Of a stretch of DNA of 64,000 nt, positions 34,536 to 45,200 are shown piece after piece (within the stretch, counting starts at the first letter, position 1; every line of letters begins with the position of its first letter). Both the position numbers and the translations under genes were made by a program. Source of the DNA: Acorus gramineus (taxonomy: Eukaryota; Streptophyta; Magnoliopsida; Acorales; Acoraceae); contig JAUJYN010000013.1 of the NCBI GenBank assembly GCA_030737835.1, positions 1,050,806-1,114,805 on the forward strand. Direction: 5' to 3'. The notes under the pieces were generated by a model, which saw only the letters and a list, made by a program, of their open reading frames with translations, was not told the DNA's origin and made no database searches.

Positions 34536-35116
34536 TGTATCTTTCATGTTTCAGTTAATGTTTGTTTGTTGAAGCATTGTAACTTTCAGTTAATGTTTGT
34601 TTGTTGAAGCATTGTAACTTTCAATTAATGTTTGTGTGTTTCAGTTAATGTTTGTTTGTTGGAGTATTGTATCTTTCTTTTAATGTTTGTTTGTTGAAGC
34701 ATATTATCTTTCATATAATTTTGGTGTGATTGAATTCTCTCATAAGTCTTGTCCATCTTGTACAAGACAAATTTATATCATTTAAACCCTTCAACTCTTC
34801 AAATCATACGAATATATGCACAAACATCTTTATCTTTATCTCTAGCCAATGCATTGTCTAGTATTACTTTTCACTCTATCAAACACATTGTTTAGTCTTG
34901 TCTTTCACTATTCAACACATTGTCTAGTCTTGCCTTTCAGTCTCTCCAATACATTGTGTTGTCTTGTCTTTCATCAATCTAACACATATTGAATCAAACA
35001 TATTTTTATCCAAGACATATTCTATCCTAAATATCTTTATCCAACACATTGTTTATAAATAGTCATCTCTTTAGCTACAAAATCATAAGGCATTCTCCAT
35101 AGAGTCATTCTCTATA
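34536..35116. repeat. Harbinger intergenic spacer with 35-bp tandem repeats
   Basis: Repeat units beginning TTAATGTTTGTTTGTTG start at 34555, 34590, 34625, 34645 and 34680; the spacing is 35 bp except for one 20-bp truncated unit. Further on, CATTGTCTAGTCTTG.CTTTCA-type motifs recur between about 34840 and 35000. No frame. The spacer separates the nuclease stop from the ATG of the accessory gene. Confidence 0.75.
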
Positions 35117-38100
35117 ATGTCTACAAGCATGAATTTGGGCACGAAAACTTCTAGTCGCGGTCGATCATTCCCTATGGAAGAAGACCAAATTATATGCAAT
35201 GCATGGCTTGAGATCTCTCAAGACCCAGTGACAGGTAACAATCAGAAAAAAGATAAATTATGGGAGCGTATTTCTGTTGCATATCATGCTCGTAGGCCAA
35301 ATTATTGCGTCGAGTATTGCACAACAAAATCTCTCTCATGTCGTATGGCAACAATAATGAAAGCCATCTCCAAATTTCGAGGGTGTGTTCGAGCAGTTGA
35401 ACGTCTTTGTCACGCCCCAGGGCGGCCGTCCCCGGGACGCGACAAGTGTATATATGATATCAGTAGTCTAAACAGGAGATCAATAATATACCCTAAACAA
35501 CATCAACAATGACAACACAGACAACAATGAGGCTGACATGATATATACACAAATAGCGGAAGCTAAAAGGCTGAATCTGTAATTCAAAGACATATTACAG
35601 ACTCGATAGATAATCAACTGTCCTGTGAGAGCCAATATATACAACGACATCCAAATATAATACAAACGTGTGCCCAAGCACAGAATACAATACATACAAT
35701 CAAAAAGGGATGCTGATAGCCTCTAACACTCGCGGAATGTGGCGCTGCTCCGCTACTGCTGAAGTCCCTCGGGGAGCTCCTCCTCCAGATCCGACTCAGA
35801 TAACACTGGAGAAAAAATATGTGCGAGGGGTGAGCCACACGCTCAGTGAATAGCACAACCCATGTATCACAATTCATATTAACCACAAATAATTATTCAA
35901 AGCCTCTAAGTGGTAGGAACTACACAATTTAGTGGGTAGCTACATCGCCGACCCACCACACCCTCACCCTCACCCTCCAATAGGTGACAAAGGATATTGG
36001 GACTGACTAGGCTGTTAATTACCCTTGGTCCACCGATAGTCTCTCGTCCACTCCGTAGGTCGCCTGGTCTACTCCCACATTCAGCACAGTCCGTCACCAA
36101 ATCAGGAGGTGCCTAATGATGGGAGCCCTCTGTTAGGACGGCCTGTCTAACGCTGGGGCAGTCTCTATATGGATCCAACGAAGGGAACAGAACAGCCTAT
36201 CCACACGTATACAATCCACTTGGATCCGCGGTATTCCTTAACTGGAAAAAGAAACCTTGGGAGGGCACCATGAGGTCCCGATATAGGATATCCCGACAAC
36301 CGAACAAGGAACACGGAGTACCCTAGCCCGGGTCTCAACGCTGACTTCGCAAGGCCCCTTAATCCAGAGAAGGGAGACTCCACTAATGTCATGAATTCTT
36401 CAGAATTCTTCGAGGGCGCAAAACCAAGATGCGGGGAACATATATAATAACAACAAGTGATAATATTCTCTAACGCATGCTCGCATTTAATTTAGCTGAA
36501 TTAAACTAGGTGGGAACATGCACAGGTCGGGGCAAGGTGTCTAGGCATGCATAGGCCTCTAACATGATGTAAGGGTGCGTATCCCTAGCATACAAAGTCT
36601 AAGGTGGCATGGATATATCATATTTATCATGCATGCATAGCTAAGGTGGCATGGATACAACAAAATATTCATGCAAGGCATAGTTTACAATTTATACAAG
36701 TTAATATGCAACTATGGTGCCCCAGGGGAGGGCAATACACTCCTAAGTGTATAGAACGCCTCCCTACTGGGTTGGATTGTCCCACTCACCAATACCCGGG
36801 TCGTCGCGTGACCGTCCGTCAAGATCTGCAAGACAGGTATTTAACACGGTGAGTAAAATACACAAATACATACAAAAATACACTAAAAATACCCAACACT
36901 CGGACAAGCGTACATACGGCCCGTACGCACGCGAGCCCGAGTGCCCCGACTCACTCCCGCACCACCGGGCAGCCATACGCACGGCCACCCGCCCCGGGCG
37001 CACAACCGCGCCCCAGCCCGCGCGCCGAGACACACTGCCGAGTCCCCCGCCCGCATGCCCGGACACGCTGTCGAGCCCAGCCCGCGCTCCCAGACACACC
37101 GCACGCCCGGGCGCACGCACACGCGCGCCTGTGCGCACCGCGCGTCCAGCCCTGGATGCACCCGCGCGCACTGCGCCCCAGCGCAGCGCCCCGCACGCGC
37201 ACCCGCACGCACTGCGCCCCAGCGCAGTACCCGCACGCACTCCCCGCTCACGCCCGCTCACCTCACCGCGCGCACAGCACGCACTGTGCATCTACGCAGC
37301 GCTCCGCGCGCACGCCCCCGCACGGCGCCCAGCGCGTAGCACCCGCACGCGATGCCCGCGCGCACCCCCGGCACTGCGCCCAGCGCGCAGCACCCGCGCG
37401 CACGCGCGCGTGCCCTGGCAGCCCGCCCAACAGCGCCCCTGCCCTGCGCCTGCCAGCCTGCCCTGCCTACCTGCCTGCCGCCTGCGCCTGCCTGCCTATA
37501 CGCGCCGCTGAGCCCGCATGCACCCGAGCCAAACTCAACCACCCCATCAACCACAAACAACCCCCCAACAACCCCCCAAACCACCAAGCTCCCCTAGCAC
37601 ACCCATAAACACCTCCTAACATGCATCTAAACAAGAAAAGGAAGGAAAGAAACTCACCCAAGGAGAGGAAAGGAAGGGAGGGAACTTCGGGTGCTCTTCG
37701 CGCACCGAAACACCACCTCCAAGGCCACCACCACCAAGACCTCTTCTCAGCCAAAGAGGGGCTGAAAACAGAGGTAAAAAGGGGCTATAAGAGGGGGTCA
37801 CACTTGAGGGAACTCGAATCCGAGACCATGGATGGATAGATCGGGTCCTTACCTATCTTTTCTCTTCTTAGGGTTTTTTATTTCAACCACCTTAGCTAGG
37901 TCAAATCAAGGAAATAAGGAGAGGGGAGAGAGAGATTTTGGTGGAGAAGATGATGAATAGTGGGGTGCAACTATTTCTAGGCGTGGGGATTAAAGGGGAC
38001 CACACACACACCTCACACACTCACCACTTGAAATTAGATTAAGTTAAGCTAGGTTAGATTAGGTTTAGGTGATCTAAGTGCACTTTGACCCTAGTCAACC

Positions 38101-39243
38101 CAACCACACTAAAAGCCAAAATCATTTGACCAAGTCAAAGGTCAACATTGACCAAGTCAAGTCTCCCAATGACTTTTCGCTCGGTCAAAACCCGGATACG
38201 CTTCGGAACTGTGAAATTCTGAAACGTTACCGGAATTCGATGAAATTTTCGTGAGTGGCTTGGAATGGCACCAGGACACATAATATGCAGTTAGATTTTC
38301 AATCGGAGTCCTCAAACTCAGGATGATAGCTAAAAGTCTAAAATTTTAGCGGTTCCGATCGAAAAATGAAAAAGCTGAAAAACTGCCAGAATGTTTCAAT
38401 GGTTACCAGAAGGCTAAAAAGTGACACATATATAACAGTCTTAATCCAAGTGGTGCTTCTGAGATAGATATTGTAAGAATTTATCTTTATAGTTATTTTT
38501 ATTACTTCATTTTATTTAAAATTTGACTTGTTTAACAACTTTATAGGTAAATAATGCTAAAGTTCTGTTTGTCGAAGATTCGGATGAAAAAAAGGGTTCC
38601 AATTTGATCATGTATGGCCCATTCTGAAGGAAGCTGAGAGATGGCTTGATAACACTCCTAAAGAAAATTTCAATCAGCGCCAACGATTTGATTACTCTGA
38701 AGGCTCTCAAACAAGGTCTCCTTCATCCAAATCTCCAGGAACACCAGGATGTGTTGATTTAGGAGCAGATGAAGAATTTCAAGCTCCCGCTGATGATAAT
38801 GTTGATTCTTCCGGACGACCTATGGGAAGGAAGAAAGAAAAGATGAGAAAGAGACAGACGACTGAGAAGAATCACGCTATTGAATCTATAGCTGAAGGAA
38901 ATCGAGAAATATTAGAGACTTTGAAAAGAGGACAACTGAAAAGGGAAGAACAATTCACTAAAATGGAAAATGAATCAGTAATGCGTCACCAACTAATGAT
39001 GTTACAAGCTGAAAATGAACGCACAAAATTACAGCTTCGACAAGAACGTCAAGAGAAAAAATTCATGGAGGTGGACTTAAATTCCATTGTGGATCAAGCT
39101 GACCGTGAATATTTTCGAAGGAAAAAAAAGAAATTATAGAAAGAAAAGCTCGTGCTTCTCAAACACCCGACAACTCATCTACACTTAATCACGGTGATTT
39201 CAGCAGCTTCGATCCGTTTGCAGGAGGATTAGGAGATTATTAA
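35117..39243 (+). pseudogene. PIF/Harbinger accessory protein (Myb/SANT plus NAM-associated type), split by an LTR
   Basis: ATG at 35117. The first part has the trihelix/SANT pattern: EEDQIICNAWLEISQDP, QKKDKLWERISVAYH, RMATIMKAISKFRGC. The frame is cut at 35407 by a solo LTR and resumes at 38438 with NPSGASEIDI. A plausible intron (38473-38546, GTAAGA..TATAG) follows, then NAKVLF and HVWPILKEAERW (NAM-associated C-terminal domain), and a charged coiled coil (QLKREEQFTKMENESVM.., AENERTKLQLRQERQEKKF). Two frame breaks fall in A homopolymers (about 38586-38592 and 39121-39128). With them corrected the reading would end GDFSSFDPF..GLGDY at TAA 39241-39243. In this family the protein binds DNA and imports or positions the nuclease. 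Confidence 0.8.
35408..38437 (-). mobile_element. Solo Ty3/gypsy LTR, antisense (S7, 3030 bp)
   Basis: TGTCACGCCCCAGGGCGG to ACACATATATAACA, exact target duplication GTCTT (35403-35407; 38438-38442). 36-nt block at 36790-36825 (minus). CpG-rich tract about 36950-37450. Interrupts the Harbinger accessory gene in opposite orientation to S6. Confidence 0.95.
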
Positions 39244-39738
39244 TGTAGCGATACATCTATTTTAAGATGGATCTGGATCATGTCTTATTATGTGCTGTTG
39301 TGTTTTGTTGTTGTGCTTTATTTAATATTTCATGTATTTTCTTTTGTTGTATTATCAGTTTCGATTAGAATAAACTCATTTTAGAACATAAGTGTAAATA
39401 ATAATTAATATAATATTAATGTAAAAAAAATAAAAAATATATTAAATATATAACATTTTTAAACATATGTTAAACATATTCAATATTAGACTCATTTGAA
39501 TCGTATCGACGACATCTATCCAACGGTATCATTTTTATGAAAATTAAACTTATATTATAGAAGTTATCAAACATTATTAAAAAAAAAATAACAAACCTCC
39601 ATATTTGGAGGCTCAAACAGTGAGCCTCCAAATATGGAGTCTCATTTGGTGGCCTCTAAAATAGAGGTTGTTTTTGGCTATCGGTTGGAGAGAAAAAATA
39701 CTCCAAAATGAAGATATAGAGTACCATTGGAGTTGCTC
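39244..39738. repeat. Harbinger right sub-terminal region with perfect 18-bp palindrome
   Basis: Non-coding, AT-rich. CTCCATATTTGGAGGCTC (39597-39614) and its exact reverse complement (39622-39639) are separated by 7 nt (AAACAGT). The arms resemble the terminal inverted-repeat motif (TTTTGGAG/CTCCAAAA), suggesting sub-terminal transposase-binding repeats. It ends in the right terminal repeat at 39738. Confidence 0.75.
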
Positions 39739-39741
39739 TTA

Positions 39742-39871
39742 GACGGAAATGCATTGTAGGGACTAAAACAATAAGTGTCTTTTGATTGTGGGGATTTAAA
39801 AAGAAATTGAAAGAAGGTAGGGATTGATAGTTAAATAGAACAGTTTGCATGAATTTAAAACTAAAAATCCC
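39742..39871 (-). repeat. MULE right terminal inverted repeat (outer part)
   Basis: Reverse complement aligns with 8293-8435 over nearly its whole length (see the left inverted repeat). Its inner continuation is displaced to about 29340-29408 by the Harbinger element. Outermost bases are CCC at 39869-39871, followed by flank AAACAACTA. Confidence 0.65.
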
Positions 39872-40821
39872 AAACAACTAATTTATAAATTCATGTGATC
39901 TATATTGACTAAACAAATTTAGTTTAGTTTACTGATTTAATATTTGATTGATTTATATTTGGGTTGGGTGTAATGAAAATTTTGGTTCAATTTTTAGTTT
40001 GGTACAAAATCGAGTAAAACTAACCAAATTACACCCATAATTGAGATGCATGCACTGGATATCTCATATCTATATTACATACAAATCTATATTATCTATA
40101 TTATTTTATTATTTTATTACTATATAAAAGTCTCTTAAACCAAAAATATGTCATTTGACCTTTTTGCCCTTGTCAATTCATTCAATTCCATTATAGGCCA
40201 TTCACACCACTTTAATGACAACCATTTTTTTTCATTTTACCCTTACATTTCTATTCAACTATTCAATTCCATTAAAATCCATTTACATCATTTTAATCTC
40301 ATTTATAATATACTATGATGCATACATTTCATCATGTAACATATTTATTGACCTTTTTGCCCTTATCAATTCATTCAATCCCATTATAGTCCATTCACAC
40401 TATTTTAATGACAACCATTTTTTTTTTATTTTACCCTTACATTTCTATTCAATTCCATTAAAATCCATTTACATCATTTTGATCTCATTTATAATATACT
40501 ATAATGCATGGATTTCATCATGTAACATGTTTATTAACTTATATTTAAAATTGATTATCATAATATTATTAGGATACTCCTGCTCTATCCAATCCCATGA
40601 AAATCTATTTACAACATTTTATTTTCATTCATAGTTTATTCTAATACATACATTTCATCATGTAACATATTAACTTATAGTTAAATTTGATTATCATAAT
40701 ATTATTAGGATAAGAGGATCCTTCCATTTTTTCATTTTACCCCTACATTTTTATTCAATTCCATGAAAATCCATTTACAACATTTTAATTTCATTCATAG
40801 TTTATTCTAATACATGCATTT
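39872..40821. repeat. Flank repeat remainder and AT-rich degenerate tandem repeats
   Basis: 39872-39955 matches 4768-4860 (GATCTATATTG.CTAAACAAATTTAG etc.), the continuation of the repeat interrupted by the MULE. From about 40150 a degenerate unit recurs: CATTCCAT.AAAATCCATTTACATCATTTTAATCTCATT, then TATAATATACTA..ATGCATACATTTCATCATGTAACAT. Clear units start near 40261, 40447, 40587 and 40752 (spacing 140-186 bp). No coding potential. Confidence 0.6.
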
Positions 40822-42280
40822 TGTCACGCCCCAGGGCGGCCGTCCCCGGGACGCGGCAAGTGTATATATATGATATCAGTAAAAACAGGAGTTCAATAAC
40901 ATACTCTCACAACAGCTATAATGACAACACAGACTATAAAGCAGGGCTGACATGATATATACACCAAAAGCGGAAGCTAAAAGACAGAGTCTGTAATCCA
41001 AAAACATACTACAGACTCGATACATAATCAAACGTCCTGTGAGAGCCAATATACATAATACATCCAAATAATACACAACTGGGTGCCCAAGCACAGAAAT
41101 ATATACATACAATAACAAGGAAGGATGCTGATGGCCTCAGAAACTCGCGGGACGTAGCGCTACTCCGCTACTGGTGCAGTCGCTCAGGGAGCTCCTCCTT
41201 CAAGTCCTCCTCAGTAATCACTGGAAAAAATATTATGCGAGGGGTGAGCCACATGCTCAGTGAACAGCACAACCCATGCATCACAGATATATTAACCACA
41301 ATTAATCAACAACCAGCCTCAAAGTGGCATAACAACATAAATCCAGTAGTTCGTACTTCACCGAACCACCACACCCTCACCCTCACCCCTCAATAGGTGA
41401 CATAGGATATTGGGACTTATAATCATCCATACACATCCATACACCCTCACCCTCACCCCTCAATAGGTGACATAGGATATTGGGACTGATAATCATCCAT
41501 ACGCATCCATACACATCCATACACCCTCACCCTCACCCCTCAACAGGTGACATAGGATATTGGGACTGACTAGGCTGTTAATCATCCTTGGTCCACCGAT
41601 AGCCTCTCCTCCACACCGTAGCTTGCCTGGTCTACTCCCACATTCAGCACAGTCCGAGTCCAAGATCAGGAGGTGCCTACTGATGGGAGCCCTCTATCAG
41701 GATAGCCTGTCTAACACTGAGGAGTTCCTACACGGATCCAACGAAGGGAAGAGAAACAGCCTACCCACACGCATATGATCCACTCGGATCCGCTGACAAT
41801 ACTTCTCTACAACTCTAGTGTCTTGAATTCATCAGAATTCCTCCAGGGCGCATAACCAAGATGCGGGGAACATGCATTAATATAGACGGGAAAAGAAACC
41901 TTGGGAGGGCACCATGAGGCCCCGATATAGGACATCCCGACAACCAAACAAGGAACACGGAGCACCCTAGCCCGGGTCTCAATGTTGACCTCGCAAGGCC
42001 CCTTAAATATTCCCTAAGGCATGCAATAATATTACCAGTTGCATTTAATTTAACAATTTAAACTAATAGGATGCATACAAAGGTCGAGGATTTCCTAGCA
42101 CGATAACACGGTGACAAGATGCATGGCTCTTACACAACCTAAGGGTGCAAGTCCCTAACATAATCAGTCTAGGGTAGCATGCATACTACATATCAATCAT
42201 GCTGAATGGATTACATATTATATAAGTTAATATTAAACTATGGTGCCCCAGGGGAGGACGGTATACACCCAAGTGCATAT
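40822..42280 (-). mobile_element. Ty3/gypsy LTR, antisense, 3' portion only (S8)
   Basis: Starts with the family terminus TGTCACGCCCCAGGGC at 40822 and follows the antisense LTR order as far as CCCCAGGGGAGGACGGTATACACCCAAG. It is cut at 42280 where another element's LTR begins. Contains three CCCTCACCCTCACCCCTCAA units (about 41370-41540). The remaining part of this LTR is not found at the expected place to the right. Confidence 0.85.
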
Positions 42281-45200
42281 TGTTATATATGTGTCACTTT
42301 TTTGGCTTGTTGGTAACCATTGGAGCATTTTGACAGTTTTTTAGTTTTTTTCATTTTTTGATCGGAACCGCAAAATTTTGGACTGTTAGCTATCGTCCTG
42401 AGCTAGAGGACTCCGATTGAAAATATAACTGCATATTATGTGTCCTGGTGCCATTTTAAGCCACTCACGAAAATTTCATCGAATTCCGGTAACGTTTCTG
42501 AAATTTCGCAGTTCCGGGGCGTATCTGGGTTTTGACCGAGCGAGAAGTCATTGGGAGAGTTGACTCGGTCAAAGTGGGCCCAAGGACTTGGTCAAACCTT
42601 TTTGTCTTTTTGTGTGGTTGGGTTGACCCAAGTCAAATCCCACTTAAACCTAATTAATCAAGCCCTAATCTTGATTAACCCTAATTAATCATGGTTTGAC
42701 TTTATATAAGTGAGATCTAAAAATGGTTGCCACTATTCATCATCTTCCACCTTTTGTTTTCTCTCTCTCCCTCTCTCAAAAACCTTCATTTGATCCCCTT
42801 AGAGCCCTCAAACCTTAAAACCTAAAGCATAGAGAGTGTAGATCGGGTACCGATCTACACCCCGGTGCTTTCAAATCCGGATTCCGGCCTACCTAGCCCC
42901 TTCTTCCGCCCTCTCTTCTCCTCAGATCCGAGCCATTTCGGAGGTGGGAGTAGGTCTTGGTGGTAGAGACCGTTGGGGGAGCGTTTCGGTGCGCGGAGAG
43001 CAACCGGACATCTCTTCATCCCCTTGGTAAGCTCTTTTTCCTCTTCTTCTTGGCTTAGATGTATGTTAGGAGGGGGGTTTTGGGGTTGGATGGTGGTCGG
43101 CAGCTGTGGGAGGCTGTCGGAGGTGGTTGGGGGCGGTCGGAGGCCTTGGGTGGCCGGTGGTTGGTGGTGGAGGTGCTCGGGCAGGGAGGGTTGTTGTCTC
43201 GGGCAGGGCAGCAGCACAGGCGCAGCAGGCGGAGCCGCTGGCAGGGCGCGCGCGTGCGTGCGTGCGGGCGTGCGCTCGGGGGGAGCTGGAGGCCAGCAGG
43301 GCGCGCGTGCTGGGCGCTGGACGTGCTGGGCAGGCGGGTGCTGGGCGTGTGGGTGCTGAGCATGCGGGCGCTGGGCGTGCTGGGTGCTGGTCGAGTAGGC
43401 GCTGCGTGCAGGGCGTCATGCAGGCGGAGCGCTGCGCAGGGGCGCAGGCACGCTGTGCGCGCGCGGCGAGTCGGTGGAGTGCTGGGCGAGCCGGTGGTGC
43501 GCGCGGGGTGCGCGCGGAGCGCGGCGAGGCAGCGGAGGTGCGCGCGGGGCAAGGCGCTGGGCGCGCGGGGTGCGGGGTGTGCTCGCGGGCCAGCGCGGGG
43601 CGTGCGGGTGCGCGCGGGCTGCTGCGATGGGGCGCAGTGGGCGCGCGGTGCACCCGGGTGGCTCGGCGGCGTGTCCAGGCGGCGGGCAGGGGCCCGGCGG
43701 TGCGCCTGGGTGCGCGGGCTGAGGCGTGGCGGTGCATCCGGGGGCGGGTGGCCGTGCGGGTGGTTGCCGGGGGTGCGGGAGTGAGCCGGGGTGCTCGTGT
43801 TAGCGTGCGTACGGGGCCGTATCACGTTTGCCCGAGTGTTGGGTGTTTACTTGTTTGTTGTTGTGTATTTTGTGGTATTGTGGATTTTTACTCACCAGTT
43901 GATACCCTGTCTTGCAGATCTCGATGGACGGTCGCGCGTCGACCCGACTTCCGGTGAGTGGGACAACCCAACCCAGTTTGGGAGGCGCTACATGCACTTG
44001 GGCGTGTACCGTCCTCCCCTGGGGCACATAGTCAATATTAGTTGTTGTAATCCATGCAAGCATGATTTATGTGTAGAATGCATGCCACCCTAGACTTGTA
44101 TGTTAGGGACTTGCACCCTTAGGATATGTGCATGAGCCGTGCATCCTGTCACCTCGTTATCATGCTAGGAAAGCCCCGACCTATGCATGCGTCCTATTAG
44201 TTTGATTTATTTAATTAAATGCAAACTCGTTATATTATTAGCATGCCTTGGGGAATATAAGGGGGCCTTGCGAGGTTAACATTGAGACCCGGGTTAGGGT
44301 ACTCTGTGTTCCTTGTTTGGTTGGCGGGATGTCCTACATCGGGACCTCAGGTTGCCCTCCCAAGGTCTCTTTTCCTCCTTTTCTGTCTTATATATTTCCC
44401 CGCATCTGGTTATGCGCGCTGGTGGAATTCTGAAGAATTCGAGACATTAGTAGTAGAGATGTGCTGTCAGCGGATCCGAGTGGATCATATGCGATGGATA
44501 GGCTGTTTTGTTCCCTTCGTTGGATCCGTGTAGAGACTACCTCAGCGTTAGAAAGGTTGTCCCGTGCAGGGGCTCCATCAGTCGGCACCTCCTGATTTGG
44601 TAGATGGACTGTGCCGAATGTGGGAGTGGCCAAACGACCTACGGAGTGGGGAGAGACTATCGGTGGACCAAGGGTGACCAACAGCCTAGTCAGTCCCAAG
44701 AGCCTATGTCACCTATTGAGGGGTGAGGGTGAGGGTATGGTGGGCCGGCGATGTGACGACCCACTGGATTGTGTAAGGATGATTATCAGCCTATTAAGTC
44801 CCAACATCCTTTGTCACCTATTGAGGGGTGAGGGTGAGGGTGAGGGTATGGTGGTTCGGCGATGTACGAACCCCCGGATTTGTGTTGTTTATGCCACTTT
44901 GAGGCTACTGACTTGATAAATGTGGTTAATATAAACTGTATGCATGGGTTGTGCTATTCACTGAGCGTGTGGCTCACCCCTCGCATAATTATTTTCTCCA
45001 GTGATTACCGAGGAGGACTTGAAGGAGGAGCTTCCCGAGCGACTACACCAGTAGCGGAGTAGCGCCACGTCCCTCGAGTTTTGAGGCCATCAGCATCCTT
45101 CTCTTTCATTGTATGTATATATTTCTGTGCTTGGGCACCTAGTATGGACTGTATTTGGATGGATGTATTGTGGATATATTGGCTCTCACAGGACATATGA

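Larger units (their letters stand above)
29412..39738. mobile_element. PIF/Harbinger DNA transposon with two nested LTRs
   Basis: The 3-bp target duplication TTA (29409-29411; 39739-39741) is characteristic of PIF/Harbinger. Terminal inverted repeats: GAGCATCTCTAATGGAG at the left; GAGCAACTCCAATGG followed later by TTCATTTTGGAG at the right, read in reverse. Contains both expected genes: a DDE nuclease (plus strand) and a Myb/SANT-type accessory protein (plus strand). Without the two solo LTRs and their duplicated targets it is about 4.2 kb, a normal autonomous size. It sits inside the MULE's right inverted repeat. Confidence 0.9.
8293..39871 (-). mobile_element. Mutator-like element (MULE), 31.6 kb including nested insertions
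   Basis: Three observations define it. The left end (from AGGAATTTTT at 8293) matches the right end in inverted orientation: the right end read from 39871 leftwards begins GGGATTTTTAG and continues with the same order of motifs (CTACCTTCTT.CAATTTC, CCCCACA.TCAAAAG.CACTT, ATTGTTTTA.TCCCTA) before a Harbinger insertion breaks it. Fragments of a MULE transposase lie between the ends. The DNA outside both ends is one repeat that is contiguous at 4100-4880. Removing recognisable insertions leaves about 6 kb, a reasonable autonomous MULE size. The 9-10 bp target duplication is blurred by A tracts (about 8283-8292 versus AAACAACTA at 39872-39880). The transposase is on the minus strand; its last part is now inverted. 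Confidence 0.7.

Noticed and set aside
42270-42280. Attempt to pair the left flank of the near-complete gypsy element (GCATAT) with a right-hand target duplication.
   Set aside because: The 3' LTR is broken at 54724, so no genuine right flank exists in the window.
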